The position numbers were made by a program, and so were the translations under genes. A stretch of 28,919 bases of DNA, from contig JAHNZQ020000092.1 of NCBI GenBank assembly GCA_019155205.2, forward strand, positions 458,900 through 487,818, given 5' to 3'. Numbering within the stretch: position 1 is the stretch's first letter; each line of letters begins with the position of its first letter. Origin of the DNA: Gracilaria vermiculophylla. Taxonomy: Eukaryota; Rhodophyta; Florideophyceae; Gracilariales; Gracilariaceae. Shown here piece after piece: positions 8,280 to 15,087 of the stretch. The notes beneath the pieces were generated by a model. That model made no database searches, had not been told where the DNA came from, and saw nothing but the letters and a program-made list of their open reading frames with translations.

Positions 8280-10961
8280 TCACCACACTGTCTGCAAGTT
8301 ACTACAACCGATGATGTCCGAGTCAGATTCGTCTTTGGTGTCTCCCTGACTTTCCGTGACATCTTTGTGCTTCTGTGACCTCACCCGAGCTCGAGCAAGA
8401 TGTTCTCGTCTCTTATCCTCTCGGATCTTTTTGTTCAAGGATTTTAAGAAACCTGACTGTAGCAGTGAACGCCTATTCAGGGTTTCCATCTGTGACATTA
8501 TGAAGAATCTTTCTTCCAAAACCTCAGCTTCCTTATAAGATTTCATGTCTCCGTAGCGCATACTGAGAAACTTGACCATAGAATTATATTCTAGTTGTGT
8601 ACCTCTCATTGTCTCCCCAAGTATGGCGATCCTTACGCAAAGTTCATATTTCCGCCGCGCTGATGCGAACACTTCACGGTATTCAATTGCCGGTCTACGC
8701 AATTCATACCATGCGTGTTTTGACTTGACCCATAACTTGGGAATCGAGCCATACTCAATTACCCAATCCATGATCGATGGAATCTCTACACGAGATACTT
8801 GTGATGAAGACTCCAATGGGGGGATCAGTATTCCCAGTCCAAACATCTCAGCTCCCCGATACTCGCTCTCTTCCAAGGGTGCATCGCCAAAGTCATCACG
8901 ATATGCGAAAAAGAATTTGTCGAGAACATAAACAGGCATGCCATCTTCTTGATTGCGATCCCATTGGTAGGCTTTTCCGATTGTAGTTTCCAGCGGGCAA
9001 CTCGAAATCCTTTCCACATCCTTGAGCAAAGCACCAGGGTTTGGCAGGGATACATGTTCTTTAGAAGGGTCGACTGCTTCTGATTTGGAGGATCCCGAAA
9101 TCACTCCATTTTTAGTTGCATCCTTCTCAGCTTTCGAAACGAATCCGTTTGATGATGAATTTCTTCTTGGTTCAACCTCAATAGACTCCTCTGATCGCCA
9201 TGCTTGATCGGTTCTCATGTTCTTGTCTAAACTCTCTTCCGAGTGTGATTTGCCAGTCTGTACAACAGTTTCAGGTTCCTTCTTGACTGCAGACGGTTTC
9301 TCTTCCATGATATCTTGTGACTCTTCAGCACGCTCCTTCCAAGAGTTTCTGCCTTTCGAGGTCCGAGAACTCCTCCGTACTTGAACACCAATGAGTTTCT
9401 TGGTTTCCGCCTCGTTCTTCAAAATTTCTTCTTCATCTCTGGCGACCGCCTCCGCCAGGCCATATTTTTTTCTTGCTAGTTTAATGTCCTGACTCTGTTC
9501 CTTCTCCTCAAAAGCCAGACTCTTGGCTATTCTCGAGTTATGCACGGCAATACGCTCCTCCTCAAAGCGCAGTTGTTCTTCTTTCTGAGCTGCTTTCTGT
9601 GCCGCCCTCTCCTTTCGTTCGGCAATCGCCTGAACTCTGGAGGAACGCTTCTGATTCATCATCAAGAACTCTGCACGATTCCTCTTTTCCATCTCGCGTC
9701 TTCTCTTTGCTTCGTGTTGTTCAATTTCCGGCAGTATATGTTCGGAAAACCCTCTCACGAGCGTGCGTTCCATAGCCGGTAGATTTTCGTCTTTGTTAAA
9801 ACGGTTGATAACATCGCGCAGGCTGGCAGCGTCAGTTGTAAAGACTTCCCAGTCCTTGCAAATTCGTAGATCCGGGTCGGAAAAGGTGATTTCCGTCCTG
9901 CGAGGTCGTTTCGGAGCTACCTGACTAGTTTGGTCGGTTTGAGCCTTCCGTCTCCGACCTCTCCGGCCCCTGGTAGCGGGTTGGTCATCCTGCTGGTCGA
10001 AACCATCAGCCTGGGGTATCGATTCCGTGCTGGACACCGGGCGGCTCCTTTGCGAGGAGCCGTTTGCAGACGGCGCTTGTTCCGCCTCATCCGCTGCACT
10101 TTCAGTTTTGGGTTTGCGTCTGGTGGATGGTCCATTTGCAGGTTGCTCTTGCTGTCCGCTCTGATCGGCAGCTTGAGCCATTTGCGACTCTTTCGCCCTC
10201 CTCGCGGCGCGAGTGACCCGAGACGCCGCAACCCGAGGGGCCCATTTCTCGGCGTTTCTGCGCCGTCTCTCTTCCTTTCTCCGCCTCTGCTCCTCCTTCT
10301 TTTGCTGGGCGGCGCGACGTTTCTCGGCCTTTTCCTGGCGCTGGGATTCCCTCTCGCGGGCGAGCTGCTCGGAGCGAATAAGCCTGTCGGCCTTCTCGCG
10401 CGCCCTCTGCGACGGCTCGCGGTAGACTCGTTCCAAGTCGTTAAAGTACCAGTAGGCGTTGCCGACGGCATCGGTGCCGAACGGCGCGAAGCGGATTTGG
10501 TCGACGTCATAGGCGGCGAAGCTGCCCGCGGAGAGCAGAGTGTCGTGGTATGCGATGACGAGCTCGGCGATGTTGTGCAGAACGAGCAGGCGGGCGACGA
10601 CAGAGATGCGAGCGTAGTGGTCCTCATCGGTGGGGAAGCGGAGCGGCTGCTGGTCGGCGGCGAGGTGCTCGGCGTCGCAGCCGACGCAGGCGGCGAGGGC
10701 GTGTGTGAAGTGGTTCTGGTTGGCGCGCACAAAGCGCGCTGTGGCGGTGAGCCATTTGGCGGCGGCGGAGGCGCCGAGCGACAGCCCTAGAAGGCGGCCG
10801 TGAAGATCAGAGAGCAATTGAGGGTGCTGGGCAGGGTGGTGCAGGGCGATCTCGAGCGCGGACGGAGACGGCGGCGGGAAGGAAAGCGGCTCGGACAAGA
10901 GGGATAGAGCGGTTACAGTGGCCGGAAACTGCCACAAGCCGCGCAGCGGAGAGTGTTCCAT
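8280..10961 (-). CDS. DDT/WHIM chromatin protein with C-terminal DNMT1-RFTS-like domain
   Basis: 893 residues from ATG at 10961; an upstream in-frame GTG at 10997 gives only 12 more residues. Residues ~5-60 are DDT-like (LRGLWQFPATVTALSLLSEPL). Residues ~115-182 resemble WHIM1, ending in FAPFGTDAVGNAYWYFNDLERVYRE, the signature of ISWI-partner proteins such as CECR2, ACF1 and RSF1. Residues ~183-270 are a highly charged Arg/Glu/Lys coiled coil, followed by a basic, Ser/Gln-rich nuclear-type stretch and more coiled coil. Residues ~672-825 look like the replication-foci (RFTS) domain of DNMT1/MET1: IMDWVIEYG, LWVKSKHAWYELRRPAIEYR, then a helical tail. There is no methyltransferase, PHD or bromodomain. 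Likely a nuclear chromatin-remodelling accessory subunit that may read replicating or methylated chromatin. DDT/WHIM is fairly secure; the RFTS assignment is by eye. The 5' third is clearly richer in GC than the 3' part. Confidence 0.85.
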   Translation of the reverse strand: MEHSPLRGLWQFPATVTALSLLSEPLSFPPPSPSALEIALHHPAQHPQLLSDLHGRLLGLSLGASAAAKWLTATARFVRANQNHFTHALAACVGCDAEHLAADQQPLRFPTDEDHYARISVVARLLVLHNIAELVIAYHDTLLSAGSFAAYDVDQIRFAPFGTDAVGNAYWYFNDLERVYREPSQRAREKADRLIRSEQLARERESQRQEKAEKRRAAQQKKEEQRRRKEERRRRNAEKWAPRVAASRVTRAARRAKESQMAQAADQSGQQEQPANGPSTRRKPKTESAADEAEQAPSANGSSQRSRPVSSTESIPQADGFDQQDDQPATRGRRGRRRKAQTDQTSQVAPKRPRRTEITFSDPDLRICKDWEVFTTDAASLRDVINRFNKDENLPAMERTLVRGFSEHILPEIEQHEAKRRREMEKRNRAEFLMMNQKRSSRVQAIAERKERAAQKAAQKEEQLRFEEERIAVHNSRIAKSLAFEEKEQSQDIKLARKKYGLAEAVARDEEEILKNEAETKKLIGVQVRRSSRTSKGRNSWKERAEESQDIMEEKPSAVKKEPETVVQTGKSHSEESLDKNMRTDQAWRSEESIEVEPRRNSSSNGFVSKAEKDATKNGVISGSSKSEAVDPSKEHVSLPNPGALLKDVERISSCPLETTIGKAYQWDRNQEDGMPVYVLDKFFFAYRDDFGDAPLEESEYRGAEMFGLGILIPPLESSSQVSRVEIPSIMDWVIEYGSIPKLWVKSKHAWYELRRPAIEYREVFASARRKYELCVRIAILGETMRGTQLEYNSMVKFLSMRYGDMKSYKEAEVLEERFFIMSQMETLNRRSLLQSGFLKSLNKKIREDKRREHLARARVRSQKHKDVTESQGDTKDESDSDIIGCSNLQTVW

Positions 10962-11256
10962 GAGGGGAGGACGCAAGCAACGGGTAGCGACAGCCACGCG
11001 CGCTGCGGGCTTTCAGAGCGAAGGCACAGTAAGGTAGGGGGGTGGGGGGAAGGGGAAGGGGGAGAGGGTGGCCCAGGGATGTGGGAGGGGTATTCTGGAG
11101 CGGTATTATGGGGCGGTATTATGGCGGCGGCGGGAGGCTGAAATGGGGAGTGGATTTAAAGCGGGCACCGTAATGGCAGTTTATATTGTTTTGAACAGGG
11201 GCGCGAGTGAAGAGCGAAAAGTGGTGGCGAACGCGGTGGCGGGCGGTGGACGAAAG
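10962..11256. promoter_or_regulatory. Promoter region of the DDT gene with G-rich tract
   Basis: Between the start of the DDT gene and the 3' end of the PRP4-like gene (both on the minus strand). It contains a run of G-tracts at 11037-11069 (G6, G6, G4, G5 separated by 1-2 bases) able in principle to form a G-quadruplex on the + strand, and a 12-bp direct repeat GCGGTATTATGG at 11100-11111 and 11113-11124. No TATA box is evident. Confidence 0.4.
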
Positions 11257-12735
11257 TCACGGCGAGCGGCGGCGGGAACCCCACACGCGCCACGTCTTAT
11301 CGTAGCAGGCAGCAACGACGCGGGAGGCGTCCGGGCTGCAGTCCAGCGCCATGATCTTGTCGTCGAAGCCCGACCAGCACGCGACGAGCCCGCAGGCGCG
11401 GTGCAGCGCCCACGCCTTGACGCAGCGGTCGAAGCCGGCCGAGAAGAGCAGCATGCCGCGGTCGACGGCGGTGGCCGACACCATGTTGGCGTGGGCGGCG
11501 ACGGTGTGCAGGGCGCGGGCGCGGCGCAGGTCCCAGATGCGCACGCAGTTGTCCTTGGCGGAGGAGGCGATGCACGGCGACGCCGGGCAGAAGAGCAGCG
11601 ACGTGACGTCGGCGGCGTGGGCGGCGCCAAAGGTGAGAACAGCACGGCCGGAGCGCATGTCCCACAGGCGCACGGCGCCATCGAAGCCGCCGGTGGCCAG
11701 CAGGCTGCCGTCGGGGTGGAAGGCGAGGCGGAAGACGACGCGGTGGCCGGTGGGCTGCTGCAGCACGGGGGCGCCGCGGTCGTAGAGGCGCGCGTCGCCG
11801 TCGAAGCCGGCGGTGGCGACGAGCGTCGGGCGCACGGGGTTGATGGCGACGTCGGCTACGCGGCCGCGGTGCCCAGTAAGCGTGGCGGTGCGCACGAAGG
11901 TTCCGTGGCGGTACTCGCTGAGCACGGCGGTGCCGTCGGCGCTGGCGGTGGCCAGAAGGCCGTTGTGGAAGCGGGTGGCGGAGATGCGGTGGGTATGGAA
12001 CGGCAGCGAGGAGCGCAACGTGATGGCGGCGTCGCGCTCCTGCCACACGGCGATGTGGCCGTCCCAGTCGCCGGTGACGACGAGGTCGCCGTCGTCGGTG
12101 GGGCAGTAGCAGATGGCGGTGAACGGGCGCGCGGCGCCGGGCTGCGACGCGATGAGGGCGCCGTCTCGCACGGTGCGCATGGCGCTGAGCTCGTCGCGCT
12201 CCCATTGCTTTATTGTGCGGCCGGCGTCTCTTTCCAGGCGCAGGCGGCGGGCGGCGGCGGCCAGCGACGCGCGCGCCAGCTGCACGCGCAGCTCCCTGAG
12301 CTGGTGCGACCCCTCGGTGTAGAACTCGTCGGTGCGGACGGCCGGCGGGGCTGCGGCCGCTGGCGCGTCGGCGTCAGCAGGAGGGGCGCCGGCGGTGGCA
12401 GCGGCAGCGGAAGCGGCAGCGGCAGCGGCAGCGGCAGCGGCAGCGGCAGCGGCGACGACGTCGGGGGGGCGGTCGGGAGCGGCGGCGGCGGCGGCGGCGA
12501 CGGCGTCGTCGGTTAGGAGGGCGCGCAGGCGCTCGCGGCGGTCGTAAGCGTCCTCGCCGAAGAGGCAGACGGGGTGTGCCCTGCGGCGCAGCGCGAGGCG
12601 CACGAGGTGGTCGTCGGCGGGCAGGACAATGGCTCGCGCGACGCGGCGGCGGTGCAGACGGTCGAGCTTCTCGGCGCGGTCGGCGAGCGTGGCGTGCAAC
12701 GGCGCGGCGGGCGGCGGCAGCGGCGGGCGCTGCAT
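11257..12735 (-). CDS. PRPF4: PRP4-like U4/U6 snRNP protein (SFM + WD40)
   Basis: 492 residues from the first in-frame ATG (12735); PRP4 orthologues are typically about 460-560. Residues 32-79 match the splicing-factor motif (SFM) of PRP4: ARAIVLPADDHLVRLALR, then HPVCLFGEDAYDRRERLRALL. A poly-Ala linker (about 78-132) is encoded by GCTGCC repeats. Helical residues 140-195 (LRELRVQLARASL) precede seven WD40 blades, about 200-488, e.g. TGDWDGHIAVW, TASADGTAVL, TAGFDGDARLYD, TGGFDGAVRLWD, SSAKDNCVRIWDL, SAGFDRCVKAW and ACYDKTWRVW. PRP4 binds PRP3 within the U4/U6 di-snRNP and is needed for tri-snRNP assembly in nuclear pre-mRNA splicing. The frame stays open upstream to a GTG at 13059 through a 27-bp repeat, so a longer non-AUG form cannot be excluded. 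Head-to-head with the FtsJ-like gene. Confidence 0.92.
   Translation of the reverse strand: MQRPPLPPPAAPLHATLADRAEKLDRLHRRRVARAIVLPADDHLVRLALRRRAHPVCLFGEDAYDRRERLRALLTDDAVAAAAAAAPDRPPDVVAAAAAAAAAAAAAASAAAATAGAPPADADAPAAAAPPAVRTDEFYTEGSHQLRELRVQLARASLAAAARRLRLERDAGRTIKQWERDELSAMRTVRDGALIASQPGAARPFTAICYCPTDDGDLVVTGDWDGHIAVWQERDAAITLRSSLPFHTHRISATRFHNGLLATASADGTAVLSEYRHGTFVRTATLTGHRGRVADVAINPVRPTLVATAGFDGDARLYDRGAPVLQQPTGHRVVFRLAFHPDGSLLATGGFDGAVRLWDMRSGRAVLTFGAAHAADVTSLLFCPASPCIASSAKDNCVRIWDLRRARALHTVAAHANMVSATAVDRGMLLFSAGFDRCVKAWALHRACGLVACWSGFDDKIMALDCSPDASRVVAACYDKTWRVWGSRRRSP
12397..12450. repeat. GGCAGC hexanucleotide microsatellite inside the PRP4-like gene
   Basis: Nine consecutive 6-bp units, GGCAGC with one GGAAGC variant, encoding part of the poly-Ala linker on the minus strand. 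Length polymorphism here would change only the linker between the SFM and the WD40 propeller. Confidence 0.85.
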
Positions 12736-13088
12736 GGCGGCGGCGACGGCGGCGGCTGCGGCGCCATGCAGCGGGTGGAGGGGACGAGAGGCGAATGGGG
12801 CGACGGATGTGAGCGCTGCGATGGCGACGGGGCGATGCGCGACGCTGGTGGCACGCGGCAGGCGCAGAGAGGGCTCGACGCGATCCGGGAGCCGATTGCG
12901 GCAACCGGCTCGCGGAGCCGGTGGGGTGCGTCCGGATCGCGGAGCCGGTGGGGTGCGTCCGGATCGCGGAGCCGGTGGGGGGCGTCCGGATCGCGGAGCC
13001 GGTGGGACGCGTCCGGATCGCAGAGCCAGTTCGGGGCAGCGGAGGAGGCGGTGGCGCACCGCGAGGCGGAAGCGGCGCGGCGGCGGCT
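12736..13088. promoter_or_regulatory. Divergent promoter shared by PRP4-like and FtsJ-like genes
   Basis: 353 bp separate the two start codons, which point away from each other. The interval is GC-rich, lacks an evident TATA box and contains the 27-bp tandem repeat. Because the repeat unit is a multiple of three, the interval is open in frame with both flanking genes. Confidence 0.6.
12910..13036. repeat. 27-bp tandem repeat, four full copies plus a partial one
   Basis: Copies start at 12910, 12937, 12964 and 12991, with a partial copy from 13018. The unit begins TCGCGGAGCCGGTGGGGTGC and ends GTCCGGA. Copies 1 and 2 are identical; copies 3 and 4 carry one to two changes. TCCGGA, a 6-bp palindrome, occurs at each junction. 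There are no spacers between units, so this is a minisatellite and not a CRISPR array. It may supply repeated factor-binding sites in the divergent promoter. Confidence 0.9.
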
Positions 13089-14004
13089 ATGACGATGTCG
13101 GGCGCGGTGCGGGCGATGCGGCGGGGTCTGTGCTCGTGGCAGGCGCGGCGCGCGCGCGATGTGTACGCGGCGCGCGCGCGCGCGGAGGGGCTGCGCAACC
13201 GCGCGGCGTACAAGCTGCTGGAGCTCAATGAGCGCTTCCGCCTGCTGCGCCGCCACTCGTACGTCGTGGACGTCGGGTCGGCGCCGGGCGGCTTCGCCAG
13301 CGCGGTGGCGCGACACGTACGCCTGGACGCGCGCGAGCGGTGGGCACCGCCCACGCCCGCGGAGGCTGCAGAGGCCGCGGAAGCCGCGGCGGAACGGGCG
13401 GAGCCGCGGCGGCGGCATTTCGGCAGAGTAAGTTAGTTACAGCGCGAGCGTGGCGCGGCGCGGGCGACTGACCGAGCGCGCGCAGCTGGTGTGCGTGGAC
13501 GTGCAGCGCATGGCGGCCGTGCCGGGCGCCACCTTCGTGCGCGGGCGCGTGGAGCTGGCGGCGACGCGCGAGCGCGTGGCGGCCGCGCTGCGCCACGCGC
13601 GCGCCGACGCCGTGCTAAGCGACGCCGCGCCGGCCACGACGGGCGACGCCGCGCGCGACGCCGCGGCCGCGCTGCGCCTGGCGCGCGCCTCGCTGGCGCT
13701 GGCCGAGCGCGTCCTCGCCCCCGGCGGCTGCCTCGTGCTCAAGCTGCGCCGCTGCGCCGCCGAGCGCGTACTGCTGCGCCGCCTGCGCCGCCGCTTCGCC
13801 TCCGCGCGCCCCGCCAAGCCGCGCGCCAGCCTCAAGCGCTCCCCCGAGCTCTACTACGTCTGCCGCCGCTTCGTGGCCCCCCCGCCCGGCCCCGACCCCT
13901 ACGCCGACCTCTCCGACCGCCTCGACCACCTTGACGATGACTTCGATGACGATCTCGACGACCACCACCGCGACGGCGGCGGCGCAGCCGCCGTCGTCTG
14001 CTGA
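13089..14004 (+). CDS. MRM2: FtsJ/RrmJ-type rRNA 2'-O-ribose methyltransferase, Mrm2-like (two exons)
   Basis: Model: exon 1 13089-13427, intron 13428-13485, exon 2 13486-14004; 285 residues. Transfers a methyl group from S-adenosylmethionine to a ribose 2'-OH. The SAM site is DVGSAPGGF (61-69). The K-D-K-E catalytic tetrad is complete: K42 in NRAAYKLLEL, D159 in VLSDAAP, K199 in CLVLKL and E234 in RSPELYYV. The N-terminal pattern (WQ...RDVYAARARAEGLRNRAAYKL) fits the RrmJ/Mrm2 branch better than the larger Trm7 or Spb1 types. The Arg-rich, nearly acid-free first 30 residues suit a mitochondrial targeting peptide. Splicing joins motif I to LVCVDVQRM, the expected acidic SAM-ribose strand. Oddities: an Ala/Glu-rich insert (85-109) and an Asp-rich tail (258-272). 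Without splicing, a TAG at 13434 ends the protein. Confidence 0.88.
13428..13485 (+). other. 58-nt spliceosomal intron in the FtsJ-like gene
   Basis: Starts GTAAGT and ends CGCAG, with ACTGAC (13466-13471) as a good branch-point candidate. Phase 0: the upstream codon frame ends exactly at 13427 and the downstream methyltransferase frame begins exactly at 13486. Removal restores the strand that normally follows the SAM-binding loop in FtsJ proteins. Confidence 0.85.
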
Positions 14005-14226
14005 GCGCCCCCCCGCACGACCGCCTGCCTGGCCCGGCCCTCCCCGCATTACGCGTAAATTCAAATCCGCCGTGGCCACAGCAAGGCGCGGCGTCCCCTC
14101 CCCAGCCCGCGGCCCCGCCGCGTACCGCTGTACTTCACCCCGAGCGCGCCCGCCCTTCCCACCCACTCACCCCCCCCCACCTTTCCATTCCCCCTCCTAC
14201 CCGCGTCCCCGCCCGCCGCAGCCGCT
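14005..14226 (+). promoter_or_regulatory. C/T-rich leader and promoter of the AIG1-like gene
   Basis: 222 bp between the FtsJ-like stop and the AIG1-like ATG. The last ~75 bp are a pyrimidine-rich tract (CCCCCCCCACCTTTCC and similar) ending GCAGCCGCTATGG, a good start-codon context. The space must also hold the 3' end of the upstream gene, so transcription units are tightly packed. Confidence 0.35.
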
Positions 14227-15087
14227 ATGGCTTCCGCTCTGCACGCGCAGCCGCGTCCGCGCCCGCGCCCCCCGCGCCGCCGCCGCGCCCCCTCGCCCCG
14301 CCTCGCCGCCGTTGCCGCCGCTGCCGCCGCCCCCCCCTCGCGCCTCCTCCGCGTCGCCCGCCTCCTCTTCTACCTGCTGGCCGCCCCCAACTTCCTCTAC
14401 GCCCAGTATGTCCAGCTCATCATGCTCAAGGCCCCCGGCCGCACCCCGCTCCCCGCCGCCGTCGCCTTTGGCCGCGACTCCGTCTTCCTCACCTTCCACG
14501 CCAACTTCCACTGCACCTGGTACGCCTGCCTGTGCCTCATGAACGCCGTGCTGCAGCTGGGCCGCCGCGCCCGCTCGCGCCCCGCGCGCGCCGTCGAGAC
14601 CGTCGTGCACCGCGTCACCACCGTCCTCTTCCCGCTCGCCGCCTTCGTCGGCCTCGCCTACTACCTCATCCTGCACTTCCACCCCATGAACCGCCTGCGC
14701 GCCCTCGTCGTCCCGGACCACGACGCCAATATGGCCCTACTGCACCTCAACCCGCTGCTCTTCGCATTGGTCGACAGCCTGCTCAAGGACGCCGACCTGC
14801 TCGCCAAGCACGCCATCAAGCGCCCGCGCGCCGTCCTGCTCGTCAACGTCTACGGCATTTGCTACTTCTTCTGGACCGTCTTTTGTACGCGCTTCAACGG
14901 TGGCCACTGGCCCTACCCGTTTCAGCACCGCTTCTCCCCCGTGCAGCACCTCATTTTCGTCGCCTTCTCGCTCACCTGCGCCACCTACCTCACGCGTACC
15001 GGCTTCCGCTTGCACGCGCGCCTCGATCGCCGGCGGAGGAGGCGCCACGCCCTGGCCGACAAGGACCGCTCGTCGCGTCGCCTGTAG
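14227..15087 (+). CDS. AIG1/FAR-17a (ADTRP)-like multi-pass membrane hydrolase
   Basis: 286 residues. A Pro/Arg/Ala-rich N-terminus (1-42) precedes about six hydrophobic helices: ~44-66, ~86-110, ~130-150, ~168-186, ~203-220 and ~238-256. In human AIG1 and ADTRP, atypical threonine hydrolases of fatty-acid esters of hydroxy-fatty acids, the catalytic Thr lies in a YLTF motif and the His precedes a TxxLPF-like helix. Here T89 sits in VFLTFHAN and H173 in LLHLNPLLFALVD. The family hallmark near the fifth helix, a Trp-x-Tyr-Pro-Phe block, is present as GGHWPYPFQHRFSPVQHLIF. The C-terminus is short and basic, as in many ER membrane proteins. Likely ER or other endomembrane lipid hydrolase. ATG at 14227 is the first in frame. 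Length fits the family (about 230-290). Substrate in this organism is unknown. Confidence 0.85.
   Translation: MASALHAQPRPRPRPPRRRRAPSPRLAAVAAAAAAPPSRLLRVARLLFYLLAAPNFLYAQYVQLIMLKAPGRTPLPAAVAFGRDSVFLTFHANFHCTWYACLCLMNAVLQLGRRARSRPARAVETVVHRVTTVLFPLAAFVGLAYYLILHFHPMNRLRALVVPDHDANMALLHLNPLLFALVDSLLKDADLLAKHAIKRPRAVLLVNVYGICYFFWTVFCTRFNGGHWPYPFQHRFSPVQHLIFVAFSLTCATYLTRTGFRLHARLDRRRRRRHALADKDRSSRRL

Noticed and set aside
8108..8314. 68-codon plus-strand frame between the spacer and the DDT gene
   Set aside because: No ATG at its beginning, no motif, and it overlaps the end of the DDT gene.
11068..12516. Long plus-strand frame of 482 codons opposite the PRP4-like gene
   Set aside because: Gly/Ala/Val-rich shadow of a GC-rich coding strand; the minus strand has clear SFM and WD40 motifs.
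12910..13036. Regular short repeats suggestive of a CRISPR array
   Set aside because: Units are contiguous with no unique spacers, in a eukaryotic gene context; it is a minisatellite.
12374..13596. Several long Arg/Ala-rich frames on both strands around the divergent promoter
   Set aside because: Low-complexity shadows of GC-rich DNA without domains; the PRP4-like and FtsJ-like frames explain the region.
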